NCBI RefSeq assembly: GCF_029852145.1
Contig: NC_079979.1
Location: 11,510,642 to 11,574,641 of the forward strand
Direction of reading: 5' to 3'
Length of the DNA stretch: 64,000 nt
Source: Microplitis mediator
Taxonomy: Eukaryota > Arthropoda > Insecta > Hymenoptera > Braconidae
The notes under the pieces were generated by a model. It was not told where the DNA came from. It made no database searches and was given only the letters and a program-made list of their open reading frames with translations. Within the stretch, counting starts at the first letter, position 1, and the number at the start of each line of letters is the position of its first letter. The position numbers were made by a program, and so were the translations under genes. This document shows positions 35,528-46,943 of this stretch, one piece after another.

Positions 35528-37039
35528 CTATGAGTTAGCAGCCCAGAGCTTCATGTATTTTGAGTTCGCAGTGCGTCCTTGGTTCTTCTCTATTTGTACT
35601 TGGGCATCAATCCATCTCTGTGTTTCAGTCTGTCTTGGCGTGAGATCGTCTGTTATCCACATATTTGATCCCTTTAATTTTGCCTTCTGAAACATGATCG
35701 ATTTTTTTATGTTCAATGAGCCGAGCGTAATGATGTACCCTTTGTTTATGACTCTGATTCTTCTTATTTGAGGCTCCACGTTGAACGTGTTCTTTATCCA
35801 TTCCTCGGCAGTCCCCTGTGTACTCCAACTGGAATCTAGGTCGCCACTGACGATGATGTTCGTTCTCCTTCTCCTTCTTTCCTGGATCTCGTACATAAAT
35901 TCCCCAAGTTTCATTTTGTCAGGTTTTTGTGCACTTTCTGTACTTCTGGTTTGCCTGCGTGTGCTGCCTGTGGTATATGGGGTTCTGTGTTCTTCCCCCT
36001 GCATGCTTGGGGGTCCAGTCGGTGCATTAAAGCTTTGTATTGAGGATGTTCCTATACTGCCCTCGTGGTTCACTTGTCTTGTGTCATGTAGGTTACTCTG
36101 ATTGACGCTGCTGCTGTTATTCCTGCGTTCGTATATACGCTTTTTATTTACTCTGGCTTCCTTGTTGGCGTCCACTTGGTCCGATGTTATTTGATGCTTC
36201 TGGATGCTGTCGCTGTTTTGTATTGTGTTATAGAGTCTTAAACCATCTGCATTCAATTTTACTTGATTGGTTTTTCTCACTGCGGGATTCTTAGCAATTT
36301 GGCTCGTGTTGCTTCGTTTTCTGGGGCTAGTGCTGGTGTGCCGCTGCTCTTGCCGTTGTCTTAAAAGCTCTATTGTTTCCTGGAGTTTTCTGATCTCCTG
36401 CTGCATCCAGATTTTGTTCAGTCTGTTTTCCGCTTTGATGCTATCTAGATCTCTTTCTAGGTCAAGACAGCGCTCGCATGCGTGCATTTCATTGCTTGCT
36501 GGTGGTAGATAACTTGCCACAGACTCTACAATTGTGTCTTCTTTGTCATCGTCGTCGGAGTTTATTTGTGAGACGTCCAGTGAGTTATTAATCTCTATCG
36601 AGGTGTTTTTCCCGTTCTTAGGAGTGCTTGATCTACCTATTGTTGAAGTGTTACAGAGTCCTTTTTCAGGGGAGTTTACCATTTCCTTGTTAAAGTTAAC
36701 ACTCGGAGCGGTGTACAGCTGACGCAGAGAAGCACTTCTTGTTAGGATTTTATTGTTGTTGCTACTCATGTCCAGCTTTGCTAAGAATTTACTGATAGGC
36801 TGAGTTGTTCCGTCCATTTCTTTTAATTTTTCCGCATTGGTTTTCCTACCTCTTTTTTTCTGCTCCGAACGGCAACTGTCAACTTCTCTGTTTGGGTCTC
36901 CCCCTCCTTGGTTTGTTGTTGTTGATGCCGGTGTGCAAGGCAGGGCCATCTGTTGGTGATCCTCGACATCATTTAGTTCGAGTGTTGGTGGTATGGCCAA
37001 ATTCTCCGTATCGTCGCTTCTTGAAGCTGCCAGCGTCAT
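35528..37039 (-). CDS. LINE ORF1 RNA-binding-type protein
   Basis: A 503-residue ORF starts at ATG just after a run of A. The N-terminal half is low complexity. A coiled-coil stretch (ERDLDSIKAENRLNKIWMQQ and following heptads) lies near residues 195-235. The C-terminal ~110 residues (RRRRTNIIVSG, AEEWIKNTFNVEPQIRRIRV, MWITDDLTPRQTETQRWID) resemble the conserved C-terminal domain of insect LINE ORF1 proteins, which bind RNA as chaperones. The stop is TAG at 35528-35530, 20 nt before the ORF2 frame opens in a different frame. Confidence 0.85.
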   Translation of the reverse strand: MTLAASRSDDTENLAIPPTLELNDVEDHQQMALPCTPASTTTNQGGGDPNREVDSCRSEQKKRGRKTNAEKLKEMDGTTQPISKFLAKLDMSSNNNKILTRSASLRQLYTAPSVNFNKEMVNSPEKGLCNTSTIGRSSTPKNGKNTSIEINNSLDVSQINSDDDDKEDTIVESVASYLPPASNEMHACERCLDLERDLDSIKAENRLNKIWMQQEIRKLQETIELLRQRQEQRHTSTSPRKRSNTSQIAKNPAVRKTNQVKLNADGLRLYNTIQNSDSIQKHQITSDQVDANKEARVNKKRIYERRNNSSSVNQSNLHDTRQVNHEGSIGTSSIQSFNAPTGPPSMQGEEHRTPYTTGSTRRQTRSTESAQKPDKMKLGEFMYEIQERRRRRTNIIVSGDLDSSWSTQGTAEEWIKNTFNVEPQIRRIRVINKGYIITLGSLNIKKSIMFQKAKLKGSNMWITDDLTPRQTETQRWIDAQVQIEKNQGRTANSKYMKLWAANS

Positions 37040-37305
37040 CTTTTTTTTTTTTTTTTTTTTTTATTATTATGTAAGTTCTAACCTGCTTTTCGGGTGGCCG
37101 TCTTTTTGTCGATCTACCTGGTTACATCGCTTTTGAGCTGATTGCTTTTTTTTTTTTACCTTCGTCTCGTAGCGACTTAATATTCTTTTTTTTTATATGT
37201 CTTTTGGTTTTTTCACCGCTGATAATTACCGAAAATATCTTAAAATAACACAGCAAAAATTCACACGTCCACACGCTTTCAGTGCCCAGATGGCGCCCCC
37301 CATAT

Positions 37306-37706
37306 ATATATTGTTAGCTGTTATTCATGGCTTTGCTTGCATAAGCCCGATAATTAGGAATAATTTCTAAAAACACGCCTCAGATGTGAGTCAAACATAT
37401 TTTCTCTTCAAACCTACCCAAAATTAAATAATGCTGTTAAGCAGGAAAGTATGTGTTCATGCATACACACATGTTTTTGAAGGCCAAAGTTGAATTCATA
37501 ATAAATTTAAGTATAGTTTAACTCTTTTAACGAAACTATCAAACTGTCACAAAATGTCATAACCTTTTCAGTAGATTACTTCATTTTATTCACATTATTT
37601 TCCATGACTTATTCAAAAATTCTAAATATTGTTGAGCTTTTACATTTAAATGCCATTTTTTTATACTTAATTGGTTATTTTTCCATAAATTAATAAATTT
37701 ACTTAC
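37306..37706. other. Tomosyn intron sequence, no feature recognised
   Basis: Intron between the last visible exon's donor (GTAAGT at 37706-37701) and the LINE 5' end. A few TA dinucleotides adjoin the LINE boundary. Confidence 0.5.
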
Positions 37707-40700
37707 AGGCCATAAGATGAATTCAGGCTCAATGATGTAATGTTGTCTGTCTGTTCACCACCATTATTAGATGTTAAACAGATTAATGTTGCTTGAAACC
37801 CAGCGGCACGTTTTTGTAAACCTCCACGGACCTTTAACGACATTGCGGCCTCAGCAGCTCGTGATTCTTCTACGCCTGGTATCTGGCAGGGATCCAAGTC
37901 AGGATCTGGTGATCCTTCAGTATCTTTATTGTCACCAGTCAGCGAAATTTCTAATGTCTAAAATTAAAAGTTGTCATTAGAGTTCAGTAATAATCCTAAT
38001 AAATTTCGTATCTAAAAATATTTTTCATTGGTGGATTCATTACGATCATTTTTGTTTTCTTTTTGACAGAAAGCATAGAACATCTACGTGAAAGAAGTTT
38101 ATTTTGAAATTTTAAAAGTCAGTTAGAATGTTATTCACATCGACACGAAAATAAGGATATTTTTTTTTATTATCTCAAAGTATCCTGCCCTGCAAAAAAT
38201 CGGAACTGAAACCGAAGTGAAAACAGATTTTATTAAAATTAGCGTTTGCCCCAGTCTGGGGTAAAAGACTGGGTTCAAAAATTTTTTGAACAGATTAATG
38301 ACTGAAAATTTGTGAAAAATTGAAAAAAAAATTTTTTTACGACTTTAAATCTCAATATCTTCTAAATAATACGTTGCAGGTTAATTCGTTAGTTACATAT
38401 TGTCCACGGAAAGAAAATTATGGAAACGGTTCCCATAATTCCATAAAATTTTTTCCTAAACCAACATCGGAATTATGACCATAAATTATAGGAGCAGTTC
38501 CTATAATTATAAGAACCCTCGCAGATTTGAATCACGGTGGAAACACCGTGAAAGTGTAAACACCGTGGATCCACTGTGGTTACACGGTGGGTTTGTTCCA
38601 TTTCACCACCGGGTATACACAGTGTATCCACTGTGATTACGCGGTGTATCCACCGTGATTTCACGGTGGCTTGACCACTGTGTATACACGGTGTTTCCAC
38701 TGTGATTACGCGGTGTACCCACCGTGATTCCACGGTGGCTTTGTGCGATTTCACCACCGTGGTTCCACGGTGTATCCACCGCGTAATCACAGTGAAAACA
38801 CCGTGTATACACGGTGGCATAGCCACCGTGGAATCACGGTGGATACACCGCGTAATCACAGTGGTACAATGGAACAAACCCACCGTGTTTCCACCGTGAT
38901 TCAAATCTGCGAGGGAATGTTTCCCATAATTATAGGAACAGTCCCTATAGTTATGGGAATGCTACCCATAACATTATAGGAATGGTTCCTATAATGTATA
39001 GGAATTTTTCCTATAATATTATGGGAATCACTCCCATAATATATAGGAATGAACCCTATATTTTATAGGAACTATTCCGATAAATTATAGGAACCATTCC
39101 CATAACAGTATAGGAATGGTTCCTACAATAGTATAGGAACTATTCCCATAAATTATAGGAACTATTCCCATAAATTATAGGAACCATTCCTATAATATTA
39201 TGAGAATGGTTCCCATACTATCATGAAGAAATTAATTTAAAGAAAAGTGTGGTAACCAATCCTACAATCCACAGAAATATTATTAAATATAAAAAAAAAA
39301 TTCAAACATTGAAAAAAAAATTCGTATTTAGCATAAACATTAAAATTTTTAACAAAACTTTTTTCTTTTACCAAATTTAGCGTCAAAGAAGCTTCATTTG
39401 AATCTTGACATATCATGAGGGAAATTTCTACAGTACACTGAGCAAAAAAAATACTATTTTCTAAACAAGAATTTCTTGGTTCAAGAAATCCGTTCAAAAT
39501 ATTTATTTTATTATTATTAATTATCAATTTCTTGAGAGAAGAGCATCAAATTTATTTTTGTGATTATATGAATTTGATATTATATTATGAGTAAACAAAA
39601 GAATAGCTTTACTTGAATTAAATAAAAATTATTTCCTTCAATTGAAAATTATCAAGAATATATGTTCTTGTATCAAGTAAATGTTCTTAATAAAAGTATT
39701 TTTTTTTCTCAGTGTATTTTGCAAAAAAAATTTTTATGGTATCATGGGAACTATTTCCATAATGCATAGCAAAAGTTCTTATAATTATTTTTCCGTGTAG
39801 CTAATAAAATGAGCTTCAAATTACACTATTATGACTTTATCTAAAAAGGAATCATTCGTTTATTATGACGTTCAAACGCAATTATATGATTAAGGGTCGG
39901 CAGTACTAAAGGAATTTTCGAATTTTACTTTTCTAATTACATTTTGGATAATTACGTCACTCGAATGATGAAAACCTTCCGAAAAAGTTTGTCTTTCACA
40001 TTTTTTCGGAAGCTATAAAAATTTCTGTGATAACAATTGATTAATAAATTAAAAGAAAAGTAAAATTCAAAAATTCGTTTAGTACGGCCCAGCCTTAATT
40101 ATAAATATTGAGCCTTGAGATCGCGATAGCGCTAACAATTCTCAACGGGTTTAAATGAAATTTGACACATATTTTTTGATTTAATGGTTTGGTCAAGGTT
40201 GAAAATAAGTGAATTCGGTTGATTATTTTGGAAGCTGTAGGTATTTAAAATTTTTTTAATTTGAGAAAAAAAAATTAATTATTATTGATTTATCCATGAA
40301 TTACTTTAACACAAGAATTTATGTGGATTATAATTGAAGGTATTTTAAAGCTCATCTAATTAGCTTTAATTTTTATTTCTTCACTTGCCATTTTGACAAT
40401 ATCTTTACATAGATTTCTAATCTTGGTTCATGGAGTATGTCCAGGAAATGTGATTTTTTAACTAATTTTTATTTGATAGGTTGGAAATAAATAAAGAAAA
40501 AATAAAAAATCTACTACTATTTCGGTTGCCGAATGTCCTTTCTTCAAATCCAATTGAGTTTCATTCCGAGTCTTTAATCAAGGAGTTTGGCATTAAATAC
40601 ATACACCATGAAACAATTTTTTTTAACTTCAATTATTGTATATACGTCTTTTGATAAAAAGAAAAATAAAAGGAAACAAAATTCATTTTACTTACCACAA

Positions 40701-41863
40701 CTTCAGACATACTTTCAACTTTTTTAAATTTAAATAAAATAACGTGGCGTCCAGCGCCAGCAATAGCTAATTTACGGCTTTCGGGACATAAAAATATTAA
40801 TTGTATAGCCAATGGATCGTCATCATTATCTAAACTTTTAGTTTTACATTTTTCAAACAATTTTGCTGTTTTGAGTTTATATAATACTTGTAGAGAACCC
40901 GCTGATGCATCCCAAAATTTTATACTGCCATCGGCATGACTAACGTAACAAAGTTGTTATTATTAAAAAAAAAAAAAGACAATAATTACAATTTAAAAGC
41001 CATTGATTATAATTTTATTTCATTAATTTACCCAGTAATAATAATCTCATTGTAACTGCTTGAATTAGGACTCCACTCGCCACCAGAGATTGGCCATTCT
41101 TTTTCACTAAATCCAGTTTTTTTCTGTGACTTTGAACCAACTGAATAAAATGCTGGCACTAAATCTGAAGGGCAATCAGCAAAATATGCGCAACAAGTAA
41201 CTGCTGATTCATGTAAATCCATTGGATATGGATTTTCAAAACATGGAAATCCCGGTGTTAACAAATCAATTACTACTAAATCATTTTGAAGCAATACAAC
41301 CACTGCATGAGGATCCTGAAAGTCTAGTTGTAAAAAAGAAAAATAAATATGCTTAATAATTTATCAAAAAAATGAGTAATATATTCTTATGGGCCGAAAA
41401 AAAAATTTTCGAACATTTTATTGAAAAACCGTCAATATGATTTCTGTTAAATAAGACAGCCTTGCCTACGGAAGACATGCCGTATCTATGTATAAATTTA
41501 ACATTTTTCTAGATAGTAATGAAGGTAATAATAAAATATTTTTTTCTAATTACCACTTGTATATGGACTGTCACATAAAGTTATAAAATCAACCACATTG
41601 TGCTCCATTTCTAAAACAGTCGTAGTTTTTCCCTGAATAACAGTAATACTTGGTGTTCTTCCAGTTGCTTCATATGCTAATCCACCAGAAAATATAATAT
41701 ATGCTTCCCTAAAAACGTCGAAAATAAAATAACAATTATTATTCAACTTCTTTGGTTTATGATCTAATTAAATAAGTAATTAATTACCCAGAACGAGAAA
41801 GCTTCCATTCGACTTTTTGTATCGATTTACAAGGTTCTGGCTCGCCATCTTTGGTCAATTTTG
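37707..41863 (-). CDS. Tomosyn: Tomosyn / syntaxin-binding protein 5, five internal exons
   Basis: Tomosyn is a WD40, Lgl-family cytosolic protein that binds syntaxin/SNAP25 and restrains SNARE-dependent exocytosis. Exons in transcript order are 41863-41788, 41708-41554, 41323-41032, 40939-40696 and 37957-37707. All have GT and AG borders and join in frame (339 residues). Diagnostic stretches are KSIQKVEWKLSRSGEAYII, SITVIQGKTTTVLEMEH, LLQNDLVVIDLLTPGFPCF, NPYPMDLHESAVTCCAYFAD, the WD repeat ITGHADGSIKFWDA, and AIQLIFLCPESRKLAIAGAG. The last exon ends SLSLNSSYGL and has the variable acidic segment expected before it. Introns are 79, 230, 92 and 2738 bp; the longest contains the MITEs 38405-39797. 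The 5' exons and the 3' exons with the R-SNARE-like domain lie outside what I can recognise. No stop or frameshift was seen, so the gene is likely functional. Confidence 0.93.
38405..39797. mobile_element. MITE with CACGGAAA ends in a Tomosyn intron
   Basis: Ends CACGGAAAGAAAATTATGG and ATAATTATTTTTCCGTG are inverse. The flanks are TC and TA, a 1-of-2 match. The interior (38410-38510 and 38920-39230) is an array of CCTATAATTATAGG / TTCCCATAAT words. Stretch 39430-39720 has a second inverted pair around AAGAATTTCTTG. It is related by its tips to the 16711-18612 element and holds the nested element 38516-38915. Confidence 0.65.
38516..38915. mobile_element. 400-bp element, CCCTCGCAGATTTG ends, TSD AA
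   Basis: Ends CCCTCGCAGATTTGAATC and its inverse are flanked by AA (38514-38515, 38916-38917). The interior is an array of palindromic CACGGTGnnnCACCGTG words, nearly symmetrical overall. The long ORFs on both strands (for example 38473-38904 minus) only translate this array. Confidence 0.8.
39798..40695. other. Tomosyn intron remainder
   Basis: AT-rich intron DNA with no supported feature. It ends at the donor of exon 40939-40696. Confidence 0.5.
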
Positions 41864-42216
41864 CTGTAAAATTAGATAATACGTATAAATAAATGAATCA
41901 CTGGAGTGTCCAATATGCATAATAAAATATATTTTATCGTAGGAAAAGGATGTGGATAAATAAAACTTCCAGAATTTAGTTTGATTTCTTCAACACTGGT
42001 TTAATTTTAATATGAATTTATTTCAGTTAAAGATTAATTTTTAACTTTCCGCTAAGAAAATCGATGATTTTGAAGAATTTCGGGAAGTTATTGTTTTCAC
42101 CCCAATTTTCGAAAATCGAGTTTTCATCAGATGTCGACGTTTAGAGGCCCTAGGAAGTTATTCTGGCTATTTTCAGAATGATGCCCGAGTGTCTGTATAT
42201 GTGTGTGCGTGTGTGT

Positions 42217-42312
<96 letters not shown>

Positions 42313-43016
42313 CGAAAAATATTTGCGAATTATGGAAAAAAAATTTTTTTTTTTTTTTAGTTTATTTTTTATTTTTCAGAAGCGACTCGAACGATCGACT
42401 TTAAAATTTAATCAGCTCTAGAACTTAATAAAACGCGTTGAACACCGCTTCAACCATCTCAATAGGTTAATGCATTCGAGCGATATTGTTAGAGAAAGAA
42501 ATGGTGAAAAATGGTTTTTTCCAAATATTTTCGAAAAGAGTGACCCAATCGATTTCAAATTTGAATCAGCTCTAGAATTCAATAAAATGCGCCGATAGCC
42601 ACCTCAAACGTCAAAATCGGTTTATTAGTTCAAAAGCTATCGGCGTTGAAAAGTAAAAAAATAATATAAATAAAATAATATAAGATAAATTATAATATAA
42701 TCTACTAGAATGTGTCTGAAATCATACACAGAAAAAAAAGCCATTTGGCAGCCGAAATGGAAGGTAGATTTCCCAATTAATCTATATAAAAAGTTACATA
42801 TATACACATCATGTGATACATGTTAGTGTACAGTCATGACATGAACTTAGGCTCGTTTTCTAAGAGTGAGGGTAAAAAAAGACAACGACGATTTTTGATA
42901 GAGAACTTCAGATAGTTGATTTGACAAAACATTATATAGGTCATGTATTAAACTAACCTTCACGTAAACAAAGTATAGAAAATTTAATTAGTATGAGATC
43001 ATAAATGTAATCGCTA
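41864..43016. repeat. Tomosyn upstream intron: TG-microsatellite repeat and family A copy
   Basis: Stretch 42040-42310 is a repeat with CCGCTAAGAAAATCGATG, TCGAGTTTTCATCAGATGTC and a terminal (TG)n (42199-42310). The same unit recurs inverted at 56385-56700 and 58138-58510, and in part at 22679-22800. Stretch 42370-42660 is a copy of the ~160-bp family A repeat. No Tomosyn exon was recognised. Confidence 0.6.
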
Positions 43017-45420
43017 CCCTAGCGAATTCGATCATACCGAAATTTTGGGTATTTTTTGAGTGTGTTTTGTACATAGTATACATTTGATAACATTTGGGTA
43101 CGTTTTACGAATAATGCCCTAATAATACCGAAATAATATGAGCCTGAAGTTAGCAGACAAACGAAAAATAAAATATTTGACTGCGGATATCTTTTGAACA
43201 ATTTGAATTATATACAATTAAATGAATGGAATAGAATTCTATTGAAATAAACTAGATATGCTAGCAATTTTTTTTTTTTTTTAGCTCACTGTTTTGGATT
43301 TATTCAAAAACAAAATTTTTAGCAAGCTAACCTGACATTTCAAATGATCGGAATAACTTCATATTATATTACTTTCTTGATGACACTATTATCTAAGGGC
43401 GCCTTGGTTTTTTTTTTTGAAAATCGAAAAAAAACTTTAGCACGTCATAATTTTTGAACAAATCGTTGAAACGAAAAAAAAAAAAAACTCACCTCTTCGT
43501 TTTTTTATTATCTAGAGGTGCAATTTTTTTATTTTCGAAAATTGCTGTCATATTTTGAAAAAATGATAAAAACAATTTTTTCGAATTTTTTAACTAAGCA
43601 TGTGAGTGAGAAAAATTATTTTAAAGATAGAACTGAACATGCCGTCTTTTTCTCTTTCCAAAAGCTACGTATGCATGATTTCATTTTTTTTCTATTTTAA
43701 TTTAAATGGTCAATATGCTCAGTCAATCAAAATTTTAAGTTTTTTGAATTTTATACCTCGTTAATGGCGTTTTACCAAAATAAGCCTATGATACATTTTT
43801 GTAGGGAATTTTGTGTTCTACAAAAAAGGTCTCTTATGATTTTTTGATAAATCAATCTGTTCAAAATTTATGTGAGCTAAAAAAAAAAAAAATTGCTAGC
43901 ATATCTAGTTTATTTCAATAGAATTCTATTCCATTCATTTAATTGTATATAATTCAAATTGTTCAAAAGATATCCGCAGTCAAATATTTTATTTTTCGTT
44001 TGTCTGCTAACTTCAGGCTCATGAAATAATACCGAAATTACCGTAAATGTTGGGTATGTTTGTGAACTTTTCATACCCAAATTATACTGTAGAAAAATAA
44101 TTTTTAAAATATAGTATAGATGGCGTTTATAAATGAAATGCATTTTGGCTCTCTTAAATTAGCGGGGACAAATTAATTTTTTTAACTTTTTTTTTTTGCA
44201 AATTCGTTTATTCAAATAATAATAATTATTATAGTAATAATTATTATAATAATAATTATCATAATAGTTATTATTATAATAATTATTGTTATTATTTTAA
44301 TAGACCGCGCAATTGATTCGAAATTCGCGCATGTGCAGTAGGATTTATTTGAAGATATACAGTTGGGTGGGTGTAATTATATTAAAAAAATTAATTACAA
44401 AGAAAATAAAATCAAACAAATGTTTTTTTTTATCGAACAAACAATATCTAGTTGAGATTGATAAAAAAAAATGTATGTCAGTACTACATTATCAAGAGCC
44501 AGGTTCAAGTCAAATTTTTAAATATTATTTATAAAAAAACAATAATCGAACAAAAATTAATTTTGATCAAACAATCAAGAACAAATGACGAACAAACGAA
44601 TTAACAAAAAAAAGTTGAAAAAACTAATTTGTCCCTGCTAATTTAAGAGAGCCCCTTTAGCTCCAGTCTGTTACTCTCGGAGCAAATAGTGTATCGTCTC
44701 CATACTGTTTTACAGTTTTGCTCCATTATACTATTGATTTGATTGTTTAATAAAAACTTTATATTCTAAATTGTTTTACTGGCGCTGGTAGTGAAAGTTA
44801 TAAATAATTGCGTCAACTAATAAAAAATAATGGAAGTAGCTAAAAAAAAGAAGCATTAAAAAAAAAAAATTAAAGCATACGAAGAAACATAACCCTGAAC
44901 ATAATATTTATCGATGGGTCACAGACTTTCTTAAAAACGATAGATTTGCTCAAAAGAAGCAGAACAAGAACTCTGAAATATTTCCTAACAGGCAGCGAAG
45001 AGCGAAATCTATTTAAAAATAATTAGAAATTATTTTTATTTACTTTATTAATAATATCAAAAACTTTTTCATTTTTATTGCTCTTAAAAAAATTTAATAA
45101 AATAACTAATTTATAATTTAATAAAAATTTCAAAATTTAAATAAACATGTATTTTATTTCTCTCCTATCAATTTCTTATTTATATTAATAAATTAATTTT
45201 ATTGGTTAATAAATTAAAATTTGACTGCTAAATTTAACAATTAAAAAAAAATTAGAGTACTTTTTAGGTATATAATGTTCACAAACATACCCAAAATAGA
45301 AGCATTATTTAGGTATAATTTGGGTATTTTTTTTGGTATATTACCGGAAAATGACCGGAACTGGGCTAAAACTCAGTGGATATTTTCAGTATTTTTTAAG
45401 TATGACCGAATTCGCTAGGG
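43017..45420. mobile_element. Inverted-repeat element, CCCTAGCGAATTCG ends, TSD TA
   Basis: Ends CCCTAGCGAATTCGATCATA and its near inverse are flanked by TA (43015-43016, 45421-45422). Words of the type AATACCCAAAT/ATTTGGGTATT recur near both ends. A large inverted pair (about 43130-43290 and 43870-44030, containing GAATTCTATTCCATTC or its mirror) lies in the left half. A further element sits at 44147-44653. No transposase was seen. Confidence 0.75.
44147..44653. mobile_element. Nested MITE, GGCTCTCTTAAATTAGC ends
   Basis: A ~40-bp inverted repeat (GGCTCTCTTAAATTAGCG to GCTAATTTAAGAGAGCC, plus GGGGACAAATTA/TAATTTGTCCC). The middle has an ATT/AAT microsatellite (44213-44300). Target duplication is not clear. 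Confidence 0.6.
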
Positions 45421-46650
45421 TATTACGATGGCAAGACCAGTGATAATCATAGAGATTAGAGGTACATTTGATACATCATAAATAATAAAAGAAATACTTT
45501 AAAAATATAAAATAGCTGTGAAATTTACAGGTTATTTTGTGCACAATAAAATTCAACTGACAAAATTGTATTATAATGGTAAATGCATAAGTTATGTAGA
45601 ATGAACACCATATTTGCAACATTTGTTGATTCCATTAGAATTTTCAAGGCCATCAAATTATTGGAAGAAATTGTCAAAACATAAAATTTAAGGTCAAATA
45701 TTAAAGCTTACTAAACAAGCTTTATGATACTTTTTACTGAAATTGTCCATCAGTTTTAGTTTTAATGTTATATGAACTTCAACAGTAAATAAAAACTGAT
45801 TTTTTCGAAAAATCATGAAAATTTCAAACAACCATCACTTCCAAACTAATTGACTGATTTAGCTCATCTTCGAATTTGATCAAGAAAATCTGCTATAGAA
45901 TAAGTGTGAAAAATTTCATTAAGATCCGATACACTGTAAAAAATACGGAGTGAATCCGGAGAGAATTGGGAGTGAAATAAAATCCGAATTCACTCCGGAG
46001 GGATTAAATTAATAAAAAATTATCTACTCCGCACAAACTCCGAGGGGAGTGAATAATTAAAAATTCATTCACTCCGCATTCACTCCACATTCACTCCGGA
46101 TTTAATCCGCATTCACTCCGCGAATTTGTTACAGTGTAAGAACTGTGGGTGCTATTGCAGTGACAAGACTAGTGATAATCAAAGAGATTAGAGGTACATT
46201 TGATACATCATAAATAATAAAAGAAATACTTTTAAAATACAAAATAGCAGTGAAATTTACAGGTTATTTTGTGCAAAATAAAATACAGCTGACGAAACTG
46301 GATTATAATGGAACAAGCATAACTTATGTGGAGTGAAAACCATATTTTCAATATTTTTTGATTCCATTTAAATTTTCAAGGCAATCAAATTATTGGAAGA
46401 AATGGTCAAAACGTAAAGTTTAAGGTCATTAATTAAAGCTTATTAGTCAAGCTTGAAAATACTTTTTACAGAAATTTTCTATGAATTTTAGTTTTAAAGT
46501 TATATGGACTTTAAAAGTGATTAAGAACTGATTTTCCGAAAAATCGTTAAAATTTCAAACAGCCATAACTTCTAAACTAATCGACCGATTCAGCCCATCT
46601 TCGAACTTCACCGTGGTAATTACACATAAAATAAGTGTAGAAAATTTCTA
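45421..46650. repeat. Tandem duplication of a ~490-bp non-coding unit
   Basis: About 45431-45930 and 46150-46630 align throughout (AGTGATAATCATAGAGATTA, TTTGATACATCATAAATAAT, ACAGGTTATTTTGTGCA shared) with perhaps 10-15% difference. The first copy is entered by the 43017-45420 element on its left and by the MITE 45932-46136 on its right. No coding potential. Confidence 0.75.
45932..46136. mobile_element. 205-bp MITE, CACTGTAAAAAAT ends, TSD TA
   Basis: Ends CACTGTAAAAAATACGG and GTTACAGTG are flanked by TA (45930-45931, 46137-46138). The interior is an array of GAGTGAATCCGGAG / CTCCGGATTCACTC words. Same tips as 25935-26802 but a different word. Confidence 0.75.
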
Positions 46651-46943
46651 CAAGCCTACAAGCTCCATTTTCGATTTTTTCAAAAAAAAATTTTATTCAT
46701 CCTTGATATCCATTTGAAAAACCCTTAAAAAATGGCCATTTTCTGGTTTTTTAGTCGACTCATCGCTACTCTGCAAATATTGATAAAAAAAATAATGTTG
46801 CCAGGTAATTTTACAGCTTAATGTACCCTCAAAAACCCTGGAAATTTTCAGATTGATCCATTGAACCGTTTGTCCGGTAGGGAATTTATTCAAGTTTCTT
46901 AAACTGCTCTTTACATTACTGTGCGGCCATTATTTGCTGATAT

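Larger units (their letters stand above)
31795..37305 (-). mobile_element. Full-length two-ORF LINE (non-LTR retrotransposon)
   Basis: On the minus strand, in order: a 5' UTR (about 37305-37040, starting near GGGGGCGCCATCTGGGC and ending in a run of A), ORF1 (37039-35528), ORF2 (35508-32062) and a 3' UTR ending in TA repeats. Both ORFs are uninterrupted, in contrast to the other LINEs here, so this is a young and possibly active copy. It lies to the left of the last visible Tomosyn exon, in the same orientation, probably in the downstream intron. APE-type LINEs integrate by target-primed reverse transcription. The clade is not fixed. Confidence 0.85.

Noticed and set aside
32576..37074. Several plus-strand ORFs of 70-190 residues
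   Set aside because: Antisense shadows of the intact LINE ORF1 and ORF2.
38473..38979. Overlapping ORFs on both strands with repeated GGITVDTPRNHS-like motifs
   Set aside because: They are translations of the CACGGTG/CACCGTG array element, mirrored on both strands.
42178..42421. Poly-Cys-Val ORFs
   Set aside because: Artefact of the (TG)n tract.
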